This document shows positions 11,546 through 23,700 of a stretch of DNA of 64,000 bases, piece after piece (positions within the stretch are counted from its first letter, which is position 1; the number at the start of each line of letters is the position of its first letter). Made by a program: the position numbers and the translations under genes. Under the pieces are notes generated by a model, which saw only the letters and a program-made list of their open reading frames with translations, had not been told where the DNA came from and searched no databases. Origin of the DNA: Cloeon dipterum (lineage: Eukaryota > Arthropoda > Insecta > Ephemeroptera > Baetidae); the NCBI RefSeq assembly GCF_949628265.1, contig NC_088789.1, positions 31,427,883 to 31,491,882 on the forward strand. Direction: 5' to 3'.

Positions 11546-13695
11546 TCAGGGTGGCCACCCTGGGAAAGGTCGCTTGGGTGGTTGGGGGGTGTGCGCGCCG
11601 GCGAGACGCTTCCGGGGATGGCGGGTCGCGCGCGAAAATCGCTCCGCCAGTCCGGTCGTCGGGCGGCAAAAACCTTGGCGCTCTGTTCGAGGGTTTCAGG
11701 TCGGGGGACCCTGAGAAAGGTCGGCCGGTGGCGGCGGGTTGAAGCGCTCGGCGGGCACTTTCGAATGAGGGGTCGCGGTCGTGCTGCGGTGGATACTCGA
11801 ATTTTGGCAAAAAAATGATTTAGAATGTGTCTTGTGCGCTGGGTGAAATGCGCCTCCAGTGCACGCTGCGCCGCTTTCGCACTTGCACGCACTCTAAATG
11901 AGACGAAGGAAGCGAAATGAACCGTTGCCGCCGTCAAAATCGCGCAGTAAAAGTGCTCAGGGTGGGCGACCTGAGGAAGGTTGGTGGTTCGAAGTGCGGC
12001 TGGTCGACGCAACGCAGCGTCAAACTTGCTCGAAAACGCAATTAAATTCGGCCTGCGGAAGGGTCTCAGGTCGGGGGACCCTGGGGAAGGTCGTTTGGGC
12101 ACGCCAGGTTGAAGCGCTCGGCGGGCGCTTTCGAATGAGGGGTCGCGGTCGACGCTGCGGCGATTACTCGAATTTTGGCGAAAATAAAACTGTTCCGCTC
12201 GGTGCCGCACGGCGCACGCTCCTTCTGCCGTGCACGCGATTTGCACACCAAAAACCGAAAATCGCCTATAAAATGAATTTGGGCAGAGTTAGACCTGTTA
12301 AAATTTGGTTTCAGACACCCGCGCACGCACTCGTGTGTGTCCGATGGTCAAATTCGAGATTAAATGCCCGGCGGCTCCGCGGCGGCGCCGCGCGTATTTT
12401 CAGCCTGGCCATTTTCATGCCGGGAAAAACGCGGATTTTCAATGCTCCGCCGTAATTCGCCTATGGCCCGGATTTCCGCCAAAATCGGTTTGCAGGGACT
12501 GTTGGCCGGGCGGAAGAGCGTGGTACCAAAGATTTTTTTTCCGCCCGAAATCCGAATTCCAAATTCCCATGTTAAGCTTATGGGAGGCGAAAAACCCTTC
12601 CGCGCCGCGCGCCAAGCACTACTCCTCCAAGGTTTTTCATCCGATCATCCAAATTTTCATCCGAATTTGGTCTTAAAATGTTCGCAGATAAATTGCGCAT
12701 CAATCAATGAGCCATTTTTTTCAATTTTTTTCCCAGGTCCGAAGATATGCCTGCCGAAAGGTACGGAATGGAAAATGGGCAAAATTTGCCCGCTTAATAA
12801 CTTTTTCGCTATGGGGCGGAAAAATCTTTTCCGCACACCGTTGGCTTCGTCTACTTGTTGCCTGCTCGAATCTTGAGTTTGGGGGCCCTGGGGCCCATAG
12901 GGACCCCGCGGGGGGCTGCGAAAACCGAAAAATCGCGTTTTGTACCTTTGAAAGGTCACCGTAGACCCTGAGGAGGTCACCCGGATTTCATACTCGCAGG
13001 ACCTTATTTTTTTGGGCAAACTTAACGATTGGCTATCTTGGAATTTTGATCCCAAACAAAGTGGGCTCCTGTGTTAATCTTATGGGGATTTCGACTTTTG
13101 CCGGTTTTTAACCCTTTCGGCCCTTCTCGCTCCGGCGCTGTTCAAGCAGGATGGCGGTACTACCCGTCAAAATGAAGCTAATTGCATCGTCTTTCGAATG
13201 AGTGGTAGCGGCGGGCCGTCGGGCGTCGTGGACCTTCGCGGGGGCTCTTCAAAAAAAATAATTTTTGTCCAAACCACGTTTTTGCACCTTCCGAATTTTA
13301 TATCTCGGCCGCTATGGGAGTTGCGGGCTAAAACCGGTGATGGCTGAACTTGCCGTTGAATTCTGCGGGCGACGGCACTGGTTTCGACCACCATCCCCCT
13401 CGCACCCCCGCTGCCCCCGTGAGAGCGTCGAAAAGGCCCTTTTTGGTTTTATTTTTTTTAAATTCGCATATGGGAGAAATCCAGTCTTGCACACCTGAAA
13501 ACGCATTCGTGGGCGACCCTCGTTCGACCACCTGGGTTTCGCCCCGATCCGCCCCGTTTTGGCGATTTTTTTTACACAGGAGCATAGGGAGGCCGCTTGC
13601 AAAGAGGGGGCTCCCCGGGCCCCTATGGGGCGGCGGCAAAAAACCTCTGTGGCCCGAACCTCTTTCGCCCCCCCCCCCCCCGCATCCGTCCCTTT
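11546..13695 (-). mobile_element. GC-rich element, right copy, cassette 1
   Basis: Inverted counterpart of 8531-10206: for example the stretch 13180-13280 is close to the reverse complement of 8745-8845. It contains an extra internal duplication at about 11815-12060 absent from the cassette 2 copy. The inner end has a perfect 16-bp palindrome CAGGGTGGCCACCCTG near 11550. The outer end includes a run of 14 C (13668-13681). The flanks (gaattattt / acgagaagagcc) are contiguous in the second R block near 17655-17680, which is the unoccupied site. Confidence 0.55.
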
Positions 13696-15577
13696 AGGTA
13701 CCACGAGAAGAGCCAGAAAGCACAAATAAGAGGACTGCATTTTAAAATTCCTGCAATCGAAACAAAATTTTGGCTCAACTTTTTATTTTGCGAAGCCGTG
13801 TGATTTTTAAAAACATTTTATTTTGTCCAGCTCAAAAGTAATTTTATTTCAAAAAATCATAATTTGAAAAGATCTTGATTTGGCCAATTGATTATCATCG
13901 CCCTACTGAAGCTACACTTTTTACAAAGTCTCACTATTATCTTTTTAATTTTCATCAGAATTGTCTACACTTTTAATTCCCTTCCGGATTTGCAAAATAT
14001 TAAGCAATAACCATCGGATTTTGATCGAAATTTCCTCTTGCAAAAAGTCCGACTTGCAAAATTGCTCAGCTGATAGAAAGAGCGGCACGCGGTTGGCCTT
14101 GAAACTATTATCGGGTCGTGCAGTCAGCGCAGCAGAATAGAAGGAAAGTCTAACATTTGGATGCTATCGCGACGCGAATAAAAAAGAGGCCCAGGGAGAG
14201 CAAATATACGCATCAGCTCCAAGCATTCTTTGATTCGCGGCTCTACATGAGGAGCAAAAATGGAAATGGATTTAATCTGCCTCTCCGAGAGGAATATTAC
14301 TTTAAATCTGAGATGCATCAATCTCTATTAGTATAATTAATTGGAGGAATGCTATTGTTGACAGGGTTCGCAAAAACCCGCATTTTTCCAAAAAAAAAAA
14401 AAAAAAACACTGCAATGCATAATGCTGTTTTTTTTGCGGGATTTTCTGCAATTTTGCGCATTTTTCCGAAACACGAGCATTTTTATAGAAAATCAAAAAT
14501 TCTCATGATGGATGACCAAAAATAGGGTTTTTTCAAAATCACCAAAATCAGTATTAGAGCCACTGGTTCCACCAAGAGACTAAAATATTTAACCCTCTGC
14601 ATAATTTTCTGAAATTTCAGACTTTTTTCAAGCGAAAATTGACTATTTTCGGGTTAAATTCGGAAAAATGCGGAAAACCCCAAGACTGGTGGGTTTTTCC
14701 AGCCTTGTGTCTGCTGGCGCGTTTTGGGCTCATCAGGCCAGAGAGAATCACGACAAACAATGACCCACAAATCGAAAGTTTTTAATTAATTAATAATTTT
14801 TCTCAATCAGAAAAAGCTGCTCAGTAGTTAATGGCTAGACTTTCTTTTCTTGTTGTTTGACAGCAAAAACGAGGAATATTTTTTGCACAGCCGCTTTTAT
14901 CCTGTTGTTGGACTTTGTGATTATGATTATGCCTTTTGTCAGACCTCTTTCACAATTTTAGGCAACTGAATATATCCATATACGACTCTAAATAATGAAG
15001 ATTTTCGATGCGTTCTTTACTTTGCATTCTTTAATTCTTCAATTTAATCTTTAATCGGGATAATTTTTTTAGAAAATGGTTTTGGCTCGAAATATATTTT
15101 TTGATTAGACTTTTGTCATAAAAGTCCACCTCTTTGTTGCGTCACTAATTGCACAAATTCGACCAAAGTAGCGTAGACTTTCACGCGCAGTGCTAATTTT
15201 AGTTTATATCTTAAACTCGACTGTTGCTCAACAAAAGCCCACACGCGCACGCACGCGGCGCTGGCTGTGTGAGAGGCGACGCGGGCCGCGGCGGTCTATC
15301 CTTAAATTATATGCTGCTGCTGGCCAATAAGTCTAGTTTCAGTTTCTGTTTCTGATTTCAAAACTCTCTGCCTGCCATGCCAAGCAACTCCCGATCAATC
15401 CCAATACAGGGGCGCGGGAACATTTAAAAATACATGAAAACGCACCATTAATATCTTCCAGAAACACTAAGACTGTGACTGCGCGCGGTTCCTGCTTGTA
15501 AAATTAGAGAAAAAATATTCTTCCCCGCGAAGAACCACGCCGCTCTCCGGCGGACTCATTAATTTGCCCCAAATCTC

Positions 15578-18500
15578 AAGGTACTGTTCTTCGCGTTGAT
15601 CGTCAGCAGCTGGTGAAAATTTTTAAAATAAATTTTTCGATTAGTTTTCAGAGTCAATTTGTATTTTTTTTGTTTAAATCAGCTATATTCATTGAAATTT
15701 AACAACTTTTAAAACCTGGTTTTGGTAACTAAGAAAGAAAAAATTTAAATTGGCTCGAGAAACGCTTCTCGGAATTTTAACTGCAAGGTTCCAGGACCTG
15801 CCAGAATAAATATAATGCAACGATTTTAATTCACAGCTGAAAATGGCGAAAAACAAGTTTTGTCAATGCACGTCAACAAAAGCGACATAAAAAAAGGAAC
15901 AGAGTGAAGCGGTCGGAATAAAAAGCAGGAGAGACGAAGAAAGGCCGCGTTGTGAACTGTCTCGGCACTCCAATTGCCGAATTTGCGAATATTTTGAAGT
16001 TGAGCGGATGAGTAGGTTTGCGAAAATGAGAGGTCGCGCGCGTTCGGCAGCGATTGCATGAATTAATATAATTTATTTTGACGCGGCGCCGAGAGAGGGA
16101 AGCTGCTCGGCCACCGCACACTCACGCGCAGCGACGAAAAGTCTAGCTTTTCGCTCACTCGGCGGCTTGCCAAAAATAAAGCCCACTCGAAAGTCAGCCG
16201 CGAAAAAGTCTTCCAACAGCAGGAAAAGAAATTCTCACTCACATTCAGACATTGATAGCGTTTGGGGTTTTGCTGCCGCGACCAAAAGTAAGTGAGAAAA
16301 CATAAATTAATCGGATTTTTGTCCCAGAGGAGCACAATTCAAGGCATTTCGTTCAGTTTCCCGATTCCATTCGCATCAAAAGGAAAACTTTATTTCGAGA
16401 TTAATCGAGTTTTACTAAAATTAAGACTTTTTCAATTTATAAAAAGTCTTACTCTGACGCTTTGAATTTTTAATATTAATATTTTGCCCAGACTATTCTC
16501 CAATTTAGAGTATATTTTGTTCAGATTCGGCCGGAACATTAATTTAAGGAGCATCCGCCTTCGCGATTTTGCTCAAATCTTTGTAAAAATTGGCAAGATT
16601 TGACTGCACAAACATTTTACGCACGATATTCTGCTCTTGGCCGCCTATGATTAATTTCAAAATGTAGGCAATCGAGATCAAAATTCTTTGACCGGTCATA
16701 ATTGTGTCAATGCGGAAAATAAGGCAAAGAAAATATGGAAAAAGACGAGAATCGGGAATCGATGCAACAATCTGGACCTTTAATAACATTTTATTGGCTA
16801 TTTTATCAGACCGTTTTAAAAATTTGTCATTTAGAACCATAGTTTGAAAGAAGCGGAAAGATTTTTTTCCCCATTGGAACGAGTTGGCGGATTAGAGCAC
16901 GGAATTTTTAAAAATATCAGTCGATACTGGGCGATAAATCGATATTTTCCTATCCTTAAACACAGCACAGTATCGCTGTATCGCCCATGATACCGATATT
17001 TTTTAAATTGCGTGCTGGGGCGGATTACTCGGGGGCGGATTACGACAACGCACCCTTTAAAGATAGCTGGCAACACTGTACAATGCTACCCTTATGCCCG
17101 GCGTTGCCATTTTCTCTCAAGATTGCGTTGACGCTGTAATCCACCCCCCGCAATCCACCACTTGGGAAGGGTAAAACGGGTAAAGAGATGTTCTTTGTTT
17201 TTTTAAAGAGGTCAAAACCGTCGCAGCGGAATAGTTAAAAAAAATAACAGAACAGAATGGTTCAAATTGGAGATTGATTTAAACCTGTGAAAATTACAAA
17301 AAGCTCCAAGGTCGTGGCCGAGCGGATGAGTTGGTTAGCGAAAATGTGCGGCTGCGATGCGACTGCTCTCCCGCTCGGTTTTTTATTTGGACGAGGCGCC
17401 GAGAGAGGGAATCTCGATTTAGTCGCCTGCCACACACTCACGCGCAGCCTATTTAATACAATTTAGGCAAGCGATAAAAAGTCTCCTCACTCTTCGCGCT
17501 GCGAGCGAGAAAAGAAAGGAGGCAGGCGCGCACATACGTCGCGTGCGCCGAGAGCCAAACCGGGAGGAAAGACGGATGAGAGCCACACCGTGCTCACTCG
17601 CAATCAGCAGTTTTAGTATGTTTTCCAGCGTTCGCATCTCATTGCCGGTTGTGAATTATATTTGTAATTACGAGAAGAGCCAAAAAGCACAAATAAGAGG
17701 ACTGCATTTTAAAATTCCTGCAATCGAAACAAAATTTTGGCTCACCTTTTTATTTTGCGAAGCCGTGGGAGTTTTTAAAAGACATTTAATTTCGTCCGGC
17801 TCAAAAGTAATTTAATTTAAAAAATTATAATTTGAAAAGATCTTGATGTGGCCAATTGATTATCATCGCCCTACTGAAGCTACACTTTTTACAAAGTCTC
17901 ACTATTAACTTTTTAATTTTCTTCAGAATTGTCTACACTTTTAATTCCCTTCCGGATTTGAAAAATATTAAATAATTGCCATCGGATTTTGATCGAAATT
18001 TCCTTTTGCAAAAAGTCCGACTTGCAAAATCGCTCAGCTGATAGAAAGAGCGGCACGCGGTTGGCCTTGAAACTATTATCGGGTCGTGCAGTCACCGCAG
18101 CAGAGCAGAAGGAAAGTCTAACATTTGGATGCTATTGAGACGCGAATAAAAAAAGGCCCAGGGAGAGCAAAAATACGCATGAGGTTAGGCTTAACGCGGA
18201 CGAGACCTTAAAAATAAAAAAGCTTAATTCTTACTGATATACTGGCAAAGAAAAATTAGCAGGCAGAGGCGCAGGAGTGACGAATCCGTCTGCCACCTCA
18301 AAGGCTCGGGGAATGACAACCCTTAAATTGGGGTGTTACAGAATTTTAGTGATTGGAAAAATACATTTTAGTGCTAAGGATAGGCCAGATCTACAATCAG
18401 TTTAACAGTGCCCGCTTGAAGTTTTTAAGGAAAAATAAAGAAAAGCTAATTTTTCACGTGAGTAGTGACCGGACGGGCAGTCGCGCGCGCTGCGCCTTTG

Positions 18501-19335
18501 TGTCTGCTGGCGCGTTTTGGGCTCATCATGCAGGCCAGAGAGAACCAAGAGAAACAATGACCCGCAAATCGAAAGTTTTTAATTAATTAATAATTTTTCT
18601 CAATCAGAAAAAGCTGCTCAGTAGTTAAAGGCCAGACCTTCTTTTCTCGTAATGTTTGACAGCAAAAACGAGGAATATTATTTTGCACAGCCGCGTTTAT
18701 CCTGTTGTTGGACTTTGTGATTATGATTATGCATTTTGACAGACATCTTTCACAATTTTAGGCAACTGAATATATCCATATAGGACTCTAAATAAATAAT
18801 GAAGATTTTCGTTGCGTATAGTTCTTAACTTTGTTTTCTTTAATTCTTCAATTTAATCATTTAATCGGGATAATTAATTAGAAAATGCTTTTGGCTCGAA
18901 ATATATTTTTTGATTAGACTTTTGTCTAAAGTCTTCCTCTGTTCTGCACAAATTCGACCACAATAGCGTAGACTTTCACGCGCAGTGCTAATTTTAGTTT
19001 ATATCTTAAACTCTATTGTTGCTCAACAAAAGTCCACACGCACACACGCGGCGCTGGCTGTGTGAGAGGAGACGCTTAAATTCGATGCTGCTGCTGGCCA
19101 ATAAGTCTAGTTTCTGATATCAAAACTCTCTGCCTGCCATGCCGATCGATAACTCCCGATCAATCCCAATACAGGGGCACGGGAACATTTAAAAATGCAT
19201 GAAAACGCACTATTAATATCTTCTCCAGAAACACTAAGACTGTGACTGCGCGCGGTTCCTGCTTGTAAAATTAGAGTACAAATAATCTTCCCCGCGAAGA
19301 ACCACGCCGCTCCCCGGCGGACTCATTAATTGGCC
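15578..19335 (+). repeat. R block, cassette 1, second copy (without GC-rich elements)
   Basis: Collinear with 7899-15577 but lacking both GC-rich elements, so it shows the pre-insertion state near 15985 and 17660. It carries two related segments with the pattern 'GAGCGGATGAGT...GGCGCCGAGAGAGGGAA' (about 16000-16130 and 17320-17450), an internal duplication. No coding region is supported. Confidence 0.7.
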
Positions 19336-20640
19336 CCTAACCTCTAAATACCCAACTTTTTATATTTATGCTCACCCCAATTTTTATCCCCCCCCCCTCT
19401 CTGAGGGGGGCGTTTCGCGCTCTCGCTTCTGGTTGTTTTACGGAAGGCGGCCTGCGCGCAGCTTGACTTCGCTCAATTATCATTTTAATTCCGTTTTCAT
19501 CATAAAAAATTTTTGAATTTTTGTTCGCAGTAAACAATAAATCTGTCCTTGCGAAATCAATAAAAATTTTATATGTATTATAAAAGCAGTCTCTGGTAGC
19601 CATAAGGGTCCGTGTTTATCTCTGAAAATCATAGAAATTATTAAAATAAAAAACGTATTTTTCTTAAATATTTCTTGAATAAATTAACGTAATTTTTGGT
19701 ATTTTAATTTTTCCTAACATTTTTTAAATCTTCTCTAACGACCAACTTGAAGTTTCAGACAAATTTTGTGCGAAAACAGTAAATTTGAGAAAAATTTTCT
19801 CAATAGGAAAAAAACTGTAAATTTAATCATCTTTCTGAATTTCGTCAGTTTTTAACGCTACTATCAACTAGTGAATTTTAATGAGGCCAAACGTAGACCC
19901 CCATCGAAAATCTGCAATTTTTGAAAAATAAACAGAAACTTTCAAGACTCAAAAGAATTTTTTTTTATCTTCTCACTATTAAATTTTGATAATTTTTCTC
20001 AACCCTGAAGCAATTAATTTCCTTTGCTCTAAAGAGAGAAGGCGTAACTAGTAAAAATTCGAAAATTTTATTTTGGGCCACTTTTGGTCAGAAGTAAATG
20101 GGAAAATGGGTTGGTTTGGGCAAACCTTTCATGAAATTTAATTTTTTGAAATAAAAATAATTCTACTTTAATTCTGACTGGCGGTCTGTTTTTTTAAGCT
20201 CAGTGCTAACGCACCTGGAACAATCTGCGAATGAATGTTTACGAGCAGTTCTAGAACTCTTTTAAGAAAGAAAAAACAGTCTTCTAGAGTTTTTCAAAAT
20301 AACTAGCCCTGCAGAAACACCGACCCCCAGAACCCTGTGAGCGCGCGGACCGAGCCCCGCGACACCCGAGCAGTCGGCACACAGGGAAAATAATTATCTC
20401 TTGCAGTAGTTGCAATTTCTGCTGAACTCTATACATCTTAAATAATCTATTAAATCTTTTGGTCAGTCAAATTGGGAAAATATTTTACAATGTGAACTCT
20501 TTAGTCTTGAAACAGCTTTGTTTCATAATGCCCTAAATTAAATAATTATCGTCAATCAAGCATTATCATTACTTAATTAATGGAATTATGTACTATATAT
20601 ATATATGAGTTATTATTCTTCATTCTTTCCTTGTGTCACT
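19336..20640. other. Spacer upstream of caspase-NACHT-ankyrin gene 1
   Basis: AT-rich, no gene seen. A C-rich/G-rich inverted stretch lies at about 19388-19410. The part from about 20380 on is conserved upstream of the second gene (from about 47570). A TA-dinucleotide run (20594-20606) lies 107 bp before the predicted ATG and could act as a TATA element, but in cassette 2 it is shorter. Confidence 0.5.
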
Positions 20641-20712
20641 TCCTTTGACTACAGATTTCTTAATGAAATGGAAAACGGCTTGTGAAAACGACATTGAAGT
20701 CATCCCAGTACG

Positions 20713-23700
20713 ATGGAAACGGAAGGAAATTATTTCGCTTACTGTTTGGACACGAACACCAAAAAAAATTACTTCATTGTACCGTCGAAGTTTTTGAAAC
20801 CAAGACCAAAAGCAATAAATTCGATACCAGGAGTTACTTGGGTCACTCTTGGACAACACTTCAAGGAGGCTGTGCTACAATCAGCATATCATGAATCTTT
20901 GGAGGTAGACCCTGACGATGGGTCCTTCCTGGACCAGACACCCGCCAAGACTGACACAGATTTTGAGCACTTGCTGACCAAGGCAGTGTACAAAGAATGT
21001 CTCGTTCTTGCTACTGCTTCCTCTGTCCAAGAACTGCAACAGTTCCTTCAATCGGTGAATATAAAAATACCACAAAAATACCGACGGTTGGATGTTTCTG
21101 ACGCTTCAGGAAGTCAACAACACGACGAGTCGCAGCAGGTACATCAAGAATCCATTTTCTTTAAAACTACTTTTATAATAAGTCCTCTAAATTGGTCATG
21201 ACGCCTAGAACTTGAACCTGAAAAAATTATAAAAACAATACTTTCAACGGACATGTTTCAGCAGAATGAAAAAAAGCGATTTAGGAGTAGCGAATGCAAT
21301 CAGCAATCGAGCAATCAAGATTACTCAACGGCCTCAAAAAGCTTGGAGGAATCAGCTTCTACCACATTATCAAGTCGTGTGTCCGTCCAAGAATTGCCAC
21401 ATCACGGAAAAGCTGGCAATGTCAACGCTCAAAATAGAAAACGAATTTTGGATGATTCTGTCGCTTCAGGTAGTCAACAAAACGACGAGCCGAAGCAGGT
21501 ATACCAGCAGGTATAAGCCCCGAATTGGTCTTGATGTCTAGTCTAGAACTTTAAACCTGAGAAATGATAAAAAATACTTTATACGGAAATGTTTCAGCAG
21601 AATGAAAAGCGATTTAGGAGTAGCGAATGCAATCAGCAAACAAAAAATGAGGATTTCTCAACGGCATCAACAAGCTTGGAAGAGCCAAACTCTTCCTCTA
21701 AAAATGTTTCTACAGGAGCAACTCCTTTCGTTACGCAAATTGTATTGAAAGAACCGATTGACTCGCATGATGACTCAGAGAATGAGATAGGTAATTCCTC
21801 TTTAATGCGTGTTTACTAGGAAGGTTTCTATTTCCGGCATTACTTGAGTTGTGAGGAAAAATTTATTGCTAATAATTTTTTCCAGACTATTCTTACATTC
21901 GGCCTGAAGGAGTAGCTAACCTAGGATTTTTTGAATATGAAATAGATGGAAAAGTCAATAGACAAAACGCAGACAAGTAATTATCCAGAGTTTATTTATA
22001 ATTTGAAACTAATATCGCTCTTTCAAGTGTTTGTGTCTTAGTCATTCACTACGATTTCGTAAATGATCCTAATCTGTTCCGAAACGGAGACGCCTCTGAC
22101 ATAAAATTCCTAAAGAATGTCTTCAGGGAAAACCGGAATTGCAATTTCCGTGACATTCTGTCACCGAGCAAAAAGACTTTGCTCAAACTTCTCAGCGATC
22201 AAGAAAAGCTTTTGCGGTTTTTCAACGTACAAGGTAAAACATGATCAAATTAAAATTCATGTATACTCATTTTGTTTTGTTCAGATGAAGTGCCCTCTGT
22301 TTTCGTGCTTTTCTTTCTCTCTCATGGGACTGTAAACGGAAAAATATGGACCAGCCACGTCGAAAGGGAAACCAATGAACCCGTGTATTTCACAACAGAT
22401 GAAGTCTTTGACTCATTACAGAAGCTACGGAGATTCGACAAATGTTTGAAAGTCGTGAATTTTGGGGTAAGTATCAAAAACACAATTTCTATAATTTATA
22501 TTAAAGAGATTTTCAGTGTTATATAAAAGTATTATTCCATGTTTCAGTCATGTCGGGGGTCCTTTTACGATTCTAAGTTTGGCTCGAAGAATTCATTAGA
22601 AAACTATGAAAACAAGAATTCCTGTAGAATAACCTGTCGCCCGGGAATGCACAACTGTGTCGTGTTCTATTCGACAGTAGAGAGTAAGTTTTTACGGCAA
22701 CGATTGCTTCTTTCGTTAAATTAATCTATTTTTAAACATTGTTACAGCGACATTAGCAAATACTGATGGGAGTGGTTCATGGTTTGTAAAAAACATCTGC
22801 ACAAGTCTGAACGAAGCAATGGACGAGCCCTTGTTGAATTTCTTCACAATTGTTCAGAATCGAATGCATCAAACGTCATGCCAAATTACGACCTTTGATA
22901 AAAATATTCCTTTGGGGCAGACACCAGAGCTCAAAATGTTTACACAAGACATGATTTTCGTAATCTCAAAGTGAGTGTCGCAAATAAACGGACAATGTGA
23001 TAAAAGCAATCGTAGTTGATACTTCTTAAATCTATAGAATCTCATTAACAACATTCATAAAACTTTTTTCAGGATGACAATCGCAGCAAAACCTTTTTCA
23101 AACACTGATGGGTTTGGTGAAAGGAGCAAAGTCAATAATGAAATACTATCCAGACATTTCTCCTGGAAATCGAGTGAAGGACAAGATATCAGGGGTCGTA
23201 AAGGTTTTATTTTATCCTTGGTCCAAAACAAACAAGTGCAAGAAGTGAAAAGAGCTCTTCATAAACTAGACTTCGAAATCAGGGATTGGTCTCTTAGCAG
23301 TCTTTCTAAGGAATTTTATTTTAAAATGGGTGAGTATCAAAACAATGAAAGAATTAAATTTGGTTTAATTATGGTATTGCAGTGTCCGAGTTGGAACCAG
23401 ACGTGGGCTGCATTTTGACCTGCATATTTGGCCCTGTGTGTGTAAACGAACACAAAGAGGTTTGCGTGCGCGTGCAAAAGGGTCAAGAGATTCCAATCAA
23501 GGACATCCTACACAGTTTGGTCGGCCCAAAAAACGATAAATTGATAGGAAAGCCGAAAATTCTGTTCGTTGTTAACGTGGAAGCACCACAAACGGACAAT
23601 GTAAGCTATTCGCCCAACTGTTGCGATAGATATTAGAGTTTGATAAATATATTTTTATTTAGATCCCCGTGCCCAAAGATTTACAAGTCGATGCTACAAA

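Larger units (their letters stand above)
7899..15577 (+). repeat. R block, cassette 1, first copy (interrupted by two GC-rich elements)
   Basis: Starts at gatcgtcagcagctgctgag and ends at cattaatttgccccaaat. It is repeated directly and immediately at 15578-19335, and twice in cassette 2. Without the two inserted GC-rich elements (about 8531-10206 and 11546-13695) and a private stretch at about 14210-14705, it is collinear with the second copy. I found no protein domain in it. Confidence 0.7.

Noticed and set aside
15230..15300. GC-rich stretch (cgcacgcacgcggcgctggctg) as a structured RNA
   Set aside because: It is a repeat-block segment present in all R blocks with variable dinucleotide runs; I could not find a stable conserved pairing.
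20682..20894. Alternative frame overlapping exon 1 of the receptor gene
   Set aside because: It is not conserved in cassette 2, whereas the frame starting at 20713 is, and it does not join the downstream exons.
23383..23636. Second caspase-like region as an independent protease
   Set aside because: Neither a His in an SHG context nor a Cys in a QACRG-like context is present, and it is spliced in frame with the caspase and NACHT exons.
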